A DNA stretch of 41,639 nucleotides from Pseudomonas sp. PA27(2017) (GTDB lineage Bacteria; Pseudomonadota; Gammaproteobacteria; Pseudomonadales; Pseudomonadaceae): contig NZ_MSXW01000060.1 in assembly GCF_001945445.1 (NCBI RefSeq), positions 446-42,084 on the forward strand, given 5' to 3'. The notes under the pieces were generated by a model that did no database searches, had not been told where the DNA came from, and was given only the letters and a program-made list of their open reading frames with translations. Positions 36,616-41,639 of this stretch are shown one piece after another. Numbering within the stretch: position 1 is the stretch's first letter; every line of letters begins with the position of its first letter. A program made the translations under genes and the position numbers.

Positions 36616-36628
36616 AAAAACAACAACA
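36616..36628 (+). promoter_or_regulatory. Candidate Crc/Hfq catabolite-repression motif before the MFS gene
   Basis: AAAAACAACAACA, containing AACAACAA, matches the AANAANAA motif bound by Hfq with Crc in Pseudomonas mRNAs. It directly precedes the GAGG ribosome-binding site of the gene at 36643, the position where such binding blocks translation. Confidence 0.6.
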
Positions 36629-36642
36629 CAGAGGTACTCCCC

Positions 36643-37968
36643 ATGGCTCAGGCTCAACCTGTCGCCCTGCAGGTGCGCACCCCCTCGGCCGGTGTTCAGG
36701 CTGGCAAACCCTCCCGGGTGCGCTGGCGCATCTTCGCCATCATCTTCGCGCTCACGGTAATCAACCTGATCGACCGGGTTTCCCTGTCCATCGCCATGCC
36801 GGTCATCGCCGATGAATTCAGCCTTAGCCCGAGCATGCAGGGGCTGATCCTCAGCAGCTTCTTCTGGGCCTACGCCCTGTTGCAGATCCCCGGCGGCTGG
36901 CTGATCGACCGCTACGGCCCGCGCCGCGTGATCGGCTGGTCGACCGGCCTGTGGGGCACTTTTCAAACCATTGCCGCATTCGCCACTGGCGGCCTGTCGC
37001 TGATGTTCGCCCGCGTGGCCCTGGGCGCTGCCGAAGCGCCGCTGTTTCCGGCCGGCGGCAAGCTCAATTCGTTGTGGCTGGGCAGCGGCGAGCGTAGCCG
37101 CGGCGCGGTGTTGATGGATTGTGGCGGGCCGCTGGGCGTGGCCCTCGGCGGGCTGATCATCGCCTACCTGATCGCCGTGCTGGGCTCTTGGCGTACCGCG
37201 TTCTTCATCGCCGGTATCGCCACGCTCGCCATGGCCTGGCTGGCCTGGCACTACCTGCGCGATAACCCCGCTGATCACCCGGACGTCAACGACGCCGAGC
37301 TGGCAGCGATCAACGAAGGCCGCACGGTAACCATGGCCGAAGCAGCCAAACAGACCGTGCGCGGCCTGGGCATTGCCCGCCGCTCGCTGACCGGCATCCT
37401 ACTCGGCCGCGCCAGCTGGGCCATGGTGTTCTTTGGTCTGCTGACCTGGGGGCCGAGCTACCTGGCCCAGGCCCGCGGCTTCGATATCAAGGGCATCGGC
37501 GCCGCCACCTTCGTGATCTTCCTGTGCGGCGCGGCCGGCTCGCTGACCGGCGGCTTCCTGTGCGACCGGCTGATCGCCAAGGGCGTGCGCCGTGGCCTGG
37601 CGGCCAAGAGCTTGCTGAGCCTCTCCGGGCTGGTGGCGCTGGTCGCCTTCCTGCTGCTGCCGAGCCTGAACGATCCGTACCTGGCAGTGGGCCTGTTGTC
37701 GCTGACCGCGTTCTTCCTGATGTGGGGCAGCCTGTACTGGAGCTTCCCGGCGCTGCTGGCGTCGCCGGCGCGGGTCGGGCTGATCGGCGGGGTGATGAAC
37801 ATGGCCGGCAGCCTCGGCGGCATCGCCGTACCGATTCTGGTCGGCCTGTTGCTGCAGCATGCCGGCGGCTACGCCGCGGTGCTGGGCTTCTTCGCGCTGT
37901 GCTCGGGGCTGTTCATCGCTGGCACGCTGCTGATCTCCCTCGACAAGGCCGAGGTGACCCATGGCTGA
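36643..37968 (+). CDS. MFS transporter (anion:cation symporter-like)
   Basis: 441 residues with twelve predicted membrane segments. The signature between segments 2 and 3 is GGWLIDRYGPRRVIGW (D-R-x-G-x-R type), and the start NLIDRVSLSIAMPVIADEF is typical of the ACS family, which takes up organic acids such as hexuronates, galactonate, phthalate or glucarate. It is therefore a second uptake route next to the TTT system, for the same or a related acid (inference). GAGG precedes the ATG. It overlaps the amidohydrolase gene by 8 bp. Confidence 0.92.
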   Translation: MAQAQPVALQVRTPSAGVQAGKPSRVRWRIFAIIFALTVINLIDRVSLSIAMPVIADEFSLSPSMQGLILSSFFWAYALLQIPGGWLIDRYGPRRVIGWSTGLWGTFQTIAAFATGGLSLMFARVALGAAEAPLFPAGGKLNSLWLGSGERSRGAVLMDCGGPLGVALGGLIIAYLIAVLGSWRTAFFIAGIATLAMAWLAWHYLRDNPADHPDVNDAELAAINEGRTVTMAEAAKQTVRGLGIARRSLTGILLGRASWAMVFFGLLTWGPSYLAQARGFDIKGIGAATFVIFLCGAAGSLTGGFLCDRLIAKGVRRGLAAKSLLSLSGLVALVAFLLLPSLNDPYLAVGLLSLTAFFLMWGSLYWSFPALLASPARVGLIGGVMNMAGSLGGIAVPILVGLLLQHAGGYAAVLGFFALCSGLFIAGTLLISLDKAEVTHG

Positions 37969-38920
37969 TCTGTACGACGGGCCGATCATCGACGCCCATC
38001 ACCATTTCTGGGACCCGCTGCGCAACCATCACCCCTGGCTGTCGGGCGAGGAGAACATCCCGTTTCGTTATGGCGACTACAGCGCCATCAAACGGCCCTA
38101 CTACCCGGACGACTACCTAGCCGATGCCGGTGAGCACCGGGTGGTGGCCACGGTTTACGTGGAAACCGAGTGGGACCCGCGTGACCCGATTGGCGAGACC
38201 CGCTTCATTCATGAGGTCGCCGCTCGCTATGGTGCGCCCAATGCCGTGGTCGCCCAGGCCTGGCTGGATGCCCCGGATGCCGCCGCGCTGCTGGCGGCCC
38301 AGGCCCGCTTCGAGCGGGTACGCAGCGTGCGCCACAAGCCCGGCGGCCCGGCCTCGCCGGATGAAGTCGGCCGCTCACGCACGTTGATGAGCGATGACGC
38401 ATGGCGCTGCGGTTATGCCGAGCTGGCGCGCCACGGCCTGCACTTCGATCTGCAGACGCCCTGGTGGAACCTGCCCGAAGCCATCGCGCTGGCCGGCGAT
38501 TTTCCCGGCATCCAGCTGATTCTCAACCACGCCGGCCTGCCGTCGGATCGCAGCGAGCAGGGCCTGGCCGGCTGGCACGCGGCGATGGCGAAGCTGGCCG
38601 AATGCGCGAACGTGGCGGTGAAGGTGTCCGGCATCGGCCTACCGGGCCGGCGCTGGTGCGTCGAAGACAACGCCTGGATCGTGGGCGAAACCATCGCCAT
38701 GTTCGGCGCCGAGCGGGTGATGTTCGCCAGCAACTTCCCGGTCGACAGCCTGTGCGGCTCGTTCGACGACATCTACGGCGGCTTCAAGCGCATCGTCGCC
38801 GATCTGCCGCGCCATCAGCAGCAACTGCTTTTCCACGACAACGCTCGGCGCCTGTATCGCACCGTGCCCGATGTCATTCGCATCCCGGACGCATCTTCTG
38901 ACCTGAGGACAACCGCATGA
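37961..38920 (+). CDS. TIM-barrel amidohydrolase, probable lactonase (COG3618-like)
   Basis: 319 residues of the amidohydrolase_2 family (PF04909). The first strand has IIDAHHHFWDP (H13, H15 as metal ligands), and the family pattern of NHAGLPSD and FASNFPVDSL with the conserved late aspartate is present. The start IIDAHHHFWDPLRNHHPWL (19 residues) is close to that of sugar-acid and muconolactone-type lactonases. It probably opens a lactone or hydrolyses or decarboxylates a cyclic acid in the cytoplasm. It overlaps the MFS gene by 8 bp and the next gene by 4 bp, so the three are one operon. Exact substrate unknown. Confidence 0.87.
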   Translation: MADLYDGPIIDAHHHFWDPLRNHHPWLSGEENIPFRYGDYSAIKRPYYPDDYLADAGEHRVVATVYVETEWDPRDPIGETRFIHEVAARYGAPNAVVAQAWLDAPDAAALLAAQARFERVRSVRHKPGGPASPDEVGRSRTLMSDDAWRCGYAELARHGLHFDLQTPWWNLPEAIALAGDFPGIQLILNHAGLPSDRSEQGLAGWHAAMAKLAECANVAVKVSGIGLPGRRWCVEDNAWIVGETIAMFGAERVMFASNFPVDSLCGSFDDIYGGFKRIVADLPRHQQQLLFHDNARRLYRTVPDVIRIPDASSDLRTTA

Positions 38921-39933
38921 GCAACCCGACTCTTCCCCGCCTGGCCATGGTGCTGGGTGACCCCGCCGGCATCGGCCCCGAGCTGATCGCCCGCCTGCTC
39001 GCCGAGCCAGAAGTGCGTCGCAAGGCTCAGGTGCTGCTGATCGCCGATGAAGCCGAAGTGCGCCGTGGCATGGACATCGCCGGCCAGTCGTTCCCGTACC
39101 GCCTCATCGACTCGACCGACAACCTGACCTTCACCGACGACACGCCGCTGCTGCTGCCGTTTCGCGGCCGCGCCGAAGGCGCTTTCCCGCGCAGCGAAGC
39201 CAGCGTGATCGGTGGCCAGTACAGCCTCGACACCCTCGAGCAGGCCCTGCGCCTGACCGCTGACGGCACGACCGACGCCATTCTGTTCGGCCCGCTCAAC
39301 AAGACCTCGCTGCACATGGCCGGCATGGGCCACAGCGACGAGCTGCACTGGTTCGCCGAGTACCTGGGCTTCGATGGCCCGTTCTGCGAATTCAACGTGC
39401 TCGACAACCTGTGGACCTCGCGGGTGACCTCCCACGTCGCATTGGCCGACGTGCCGGGCATGCTCAGCCAGGATCGAGTGATCGAGGCGATCCGCCTGAT
39501 CGACACCGCACTCAAGCGCAATGGCCTGGAAAAGCCACGTATCGGCGTCTGCGGCCTCAACCCGCACAACGGCGACAACGGTAGTTTCGGCCGCGAGGAA
39601 CTGGACATCATCGGACCTGCGGTAGAGCGCGCCCGTGAGCAGGGCATCGACGCCATCGGCCCGTACCCGGGCGACACCATCTTCCTCAAGGTGCAGGGCG
39701 ACAGCCAGGCCTTCGATGCGGTGGTGACCATGTACCACGACCAGGGCCAGATCGCGATCAAGCTGATGGGTTTCTCCCGCGGCGTAACGGTGCAGGGCGG
39801 CCTTCCGATCCCCATCACCACGCCGGCCCACGGCACCGCGTTCGACATAGCCGGGCAAGGCAAGGCCAACGTCGGCGCCACCCGCCAGGCCTTCGAGATC
39901 GCCTGTCGGATGGGGGGGCGGCAACGGGGCTGA
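38917..39933 (+). CDS. PdxA-family dehydrogenase (PdxA2/TphB-like paralogue)
   Basis: 338 residues. The PdxA fold shows MVLGDPAGIGPELIAR at 11-26 and the three zinc histidines H173 (TSHVALADV), H217 (NPHNGDNG) and H274 (YHDQGQIAIK). PdxA oxidises 4-phosphohydroxythreonine for vitamin B6 synthesis, but here the gene sits in a catabolic operon with transporters and a lactonase and not beside ksgA/surA, so it is more likely a paralogue acting on a substrate such as 4-phospho-D-threonate or a dihydrodiol or hydroxy acid. It starts with an ATGA overlap and GAGG. No clear terminator follows. Confidence 0.9.
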   Translation: MSNPTLPRLAMVLGDPAGIGPELIARLLAEPEVRRKAQVLLIADEAEVRRGMDIAGQSFPYRLIDSTDNLTFTDDTPLLLPFRGRAEGAFPRSEASVIGGQYSLDTLEQALRLTADGTTDAILFGPLNKTSLHMAGMGHSDELHWFAEYLGFDGPFCEFNVLDNLWTSRVTSHVALADVPGMLSQDRVIEAIRLIDTALKRNGLEKPRIGVCGLNPHNGDNGSFGREELDIIGPAVERAREQGIDAIGPYPGDTIFLKVQGDSQAFDAVVTMYHDQGQIAIKLMGFSRGVTVQGGLPIPITTPAHGTAFDIAGQGKANVGATRQAFEIACRMGGRQRG

Positions 39934-40216
39934 CCAAGCGTTTTGCGCAAGGCTCGATGTGGTTAGGTCTACGGGTAGCGCGATGGGTTCTTCTGGCGCA
40001 ATGCCCAGGATTTCTATCGGATCGAGCCGGAAGGCAGCTAGTAATGAATCGGTAAGGCCGATTCGGGAATGTCCCTGAGAAAGCAGGATGAGCGTGAGCG
40101 GTAGCGGCGATATTGTAAAAGTGTGATTCGCTTCCGTTGAACGGTATTTGATGGCCAGGTGCCACGTGTTTTAATCCGCCACCTCGAACGACCTACCTTT
40201 TTTCAGGGATGACCCT
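39934..40216. other. Intergenic region before the TpsB gene
   Basis: 283 bp without a convincing gene and lower in GC than its surroundings. A small hairpin (GAATCGG / CCGATTC, 40046-40064) has no T-run. The TpsB promoter should lie here but I could not define it. Confidence 0.55.
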
Positions 40217-41639
40217 ATGTTCTTCCGCAATGGACCTGCGGCGGTATGCCTCTGCCTGTCCGCCCTGTCGCTGGCCGTGTCCGCGCAGACGCCCCCCATC
40301 GATCTGCCCGCCAACCGCCAAACGCCGCTGACCCAGGATCTGATCCGCGACCGTCAGGAGCGCCTGCTCGACGAGCAGCAGCAGCGCCTGCAGGAATTGC
40401 AGCAGTTGCCGGGCAAACGTGCCGAGCCGACGGCGCCGGCGGCAGCCGAGGACGAGCGCTGCTTCGCCATCGAGCAGATCGAGATCAGCGGTGCCAGCCT
40501 GTTGTCCGAGGCTGACCGCGCGACCATTCTCACCCCGTTCGCCGACAGCTGCCTGGGCGTCAGCCAGCTCAACGAGCTGCTCAAGGCGATCACCAACCAT
40601 TACGTCGATCGCGGCTACGTGACCACTCGGGCCTACCTGCCGCAGCAGGATCTGTCGGCCCGCACCCTGAAAATCACCGTGGTCGAAGGTCGGCTCGAAG
40701 GCCTCGACAGCTCCGCGTTGGCCAGTGACCGCGAATTGGCCATGAGCTTTCCAGGCGAGGCGGGCGAGATTCTCAACCTGCGTGAGTTGGAGCAACTGGT
40801 CGACAACCTCAACCGCTTGCCGTCGCGCCCAGCCCAGCTCGAACTGGTGCCGGGGGAGCAGGTGGGCGGCAGCCGCGTAGGCCTTAAAGGCGAGCGCAGC
40901 AAGCCGTGGCACGCCAACATTAATCGTCATAACGATGGCCAGCGCAGCACCGGCGAGCAGCAATGGGGCCTGGGCTTGACCTGGGACAGCCCGCTCGGCC
41001 TGGCCGATCAACTGAGCCTGCGTGCCAGCCGCGATGCGGTCAGTGACAGCTACCGCCATTCCCATGCCCAGAGTCTGTCCTATAGCATCCCTTATGGCTG
41101 GTGGCGCGTGGACTACAGCTACAGCCAGAGCTACTACCGCACCCTGGGCCAGAGCAACGGCTTTCCTTTCGAGACCGATGGCGACAGCCAGCAGCATGCC
41201 CTGCGTGCCGAGCGCGTGCTGCACCGTGACAGCGTCAGCAAGACCGCCTTCAACACCGGCCTGAGCCATATCCGCACCAACAACTTCATCCTTGGCAACC
41301 GCATGGACCTGTCCAGCAACCGCTTGAGCGAATGGCAACTGGGCTTCAACCATGGCCGGCGCATCGGCACGGCCTTCGTCAACGCCGACATCGGCTGGCA
41401 GCGCGGCATTGGCGCCTTCGATTCTCAGGGCAACGGCGATCCCCGCGGTGATCAGCCCGTGGCGCGCTACAACAAATACAGCCTGACCCTCAGCTACCTG
41501 CAGCCCTTCAGCCTGTGGGGCGAGCGTTTCAGTTTCGACAGCCTGGCCACCGGCCAGAAGAGCGAAGACGTGCTGTTCAGCTCCCAGCGCCTCAGCGTCG
41601 GCGGGCTCAACTCGGTGCGCGGCTTCAAGGATCAGAGCC
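40217..41639 (+). CDS. Two-partner secretion outer-membrane transporter TpsB (ShlB/FhaC/HecB family), 3' end outside window
   Basis: 474 residues are visible and the frame is open at the window edge. A signal peptide ends near VSA|QTPP (residue 23). A Gln-rich helix (~40-66, RDRQERLLDEQQQRLQELQQ) corresponds to the H1 plug helix. POTRA domain 1 begins at ~81 (CFAIEQIEISGA, with a Cys pair C82 and C112), POTRA 2 at ~155-220, then the 16-strand barrel. VRGF close to the edge is the conserved tip motif of loop 6. Such proteins export a large TpsA exoprotein, for example a haemolysin, adhesin or CdiA toxin, whose gene usually lies next to it, here presumably downstream. AGGG precedes the ATG by 8 nt. 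Confidence 0.92.
   Translation, partial: MFFRNGPAAVCLCLSALSLAVSAQTPPIDLPANRQTPLTQDLIRDRQERLLDEQQQRLQELQQLPGKRAEPTAPAAAEDERCFAIEQIEISGASLLSEADRATILTPFADSCLGVSQLNELLKAITNHYVDRGYVTTRAYLPQQDLSARTLKITVVEGRLEGLDSSALASDRELAMSFPGEAGEILNLRELEQLVDNLNRLPSRPAQLELVPGEQVGGSRVGLKGERSKPWHANINRHNDGQRSTGEQQWGLGLTWDSPLGLADQLSLRASRDAVSDSYRHSHAQSLSYSIPYGWWRVDYSYSQSYYRTLGQSNGFPFETDGDSQQHALRAERVLHRDSVSKTAFNTGLSHIRTNNFILGNRMDLSSNRLSEWQLGFNHGRRIGTAFVNADIGWQRGIGAFDSQGNGDPRGDQPVARYNKYSLTLSYLQPFSLWGERFSFDSLATGQKSEDVLFSSQRLSVGGLNSVRGFKDQS

Larger units (their letters stand above)
36387..36642. other. Divergent promoter region of the tct and MFS-amidohydrolase-pdxA-like operons
   Basis: 256 bp without a gene, serving both operons. 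It holds the 51-bp palindrome (36476-36526) in its centre and an A-rich motif close to each start codon. The region is less GC-rich than the genes. I could not define -35/-10 pairs with confidence. Confidence 0.75.

Noticed and set aside
32216..39933. Terephthalate or phthalate degradation cluster (TphB/TphC resemblance)
   Set aside because: The PdxA-like and TctC-like proteins resemble parts of such clusters, but no ring-hydroxylating dioxygenase or reductase gene is present.

Overview
The window looks like a chromosome segment of a Pseudomonas species. It is GC-rich, has the fxsA-groES-groEL block with a short-chain dehydrogenase beside it, a typical RsmJ and PlsB, Pseudomonas-style REP palindromes, and many LysR, GntR and TetR regulators. 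The species cannot be named from the sequence alone. No rRNA, tRNA or CRISPR array was seen.

Layout. The left edge (1-628) is the 3' end of an IS4-family transposase. Next come a minus-strand FabG-like dehydrogenase and the heat-shock block fxsA, groES and groEL (1770-4474), with two candidate sigma-32 promoters. A run of housekeeping or little-known genes follows (4724-7897): a small exported protein, an ICL/PEP-mutase family enzyme, an extensin-like protein, a hypothetical and rsmJ. A repeat-rich gap (7900-8134) leads into a three-gene molybdenum aldehyde oxidoreductase operon of PaoABC type (8245-11932), then a divergent EamA exporter and LysR pair.

From 13829 to 21540 lies a histidine-utilisation cluster on the minus strand, read as hutI-hutG-yjiH-like-hutU-hutH, then a REP pair, then hutC. 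Two near-identical palindromes upstream of hutI are probable HutC operators. The hydrolase is an arginase-type formimidoylglutamase, so the cluster encodes the four-step route from histidine to glutamate plus formamide. A YjiH-type membrane protein sits inside the operon and may be a transporter. A 271-bp element with perfect 21-bp terminal inverted repeats lies at 22082-22352, followed by a TetR regulator divergent from a two-gene RND efflux operon (23104-27303). Envelope genes follow: a DUF4197 protein, a peptidoglycan-binding lipoprotein and plsB.

The right part (32216-39933) is a divergent catabolic locus. A tripartite tricarboxylate transporter (tctC-tctB-tctA) and a LysR regulator run on the minus strand; an MFS transporter, a TIM-barrel amidohydrolase/lactonase and a PdxA-family dehydrogenase run on the plus strand. 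The shared 256-bp promoter region carries a 51-bp interrupted palindrome and A-rich Crc/Hfq-like motifs. This looks like a regulated uptake and degradation pathway for an unidentified organic acid or lactone, and is the best candidate for an undescribed system here. The window ends inside a TpsB-type outer-membrane transporter gene whose secreted partner probably lies beyond the edge.
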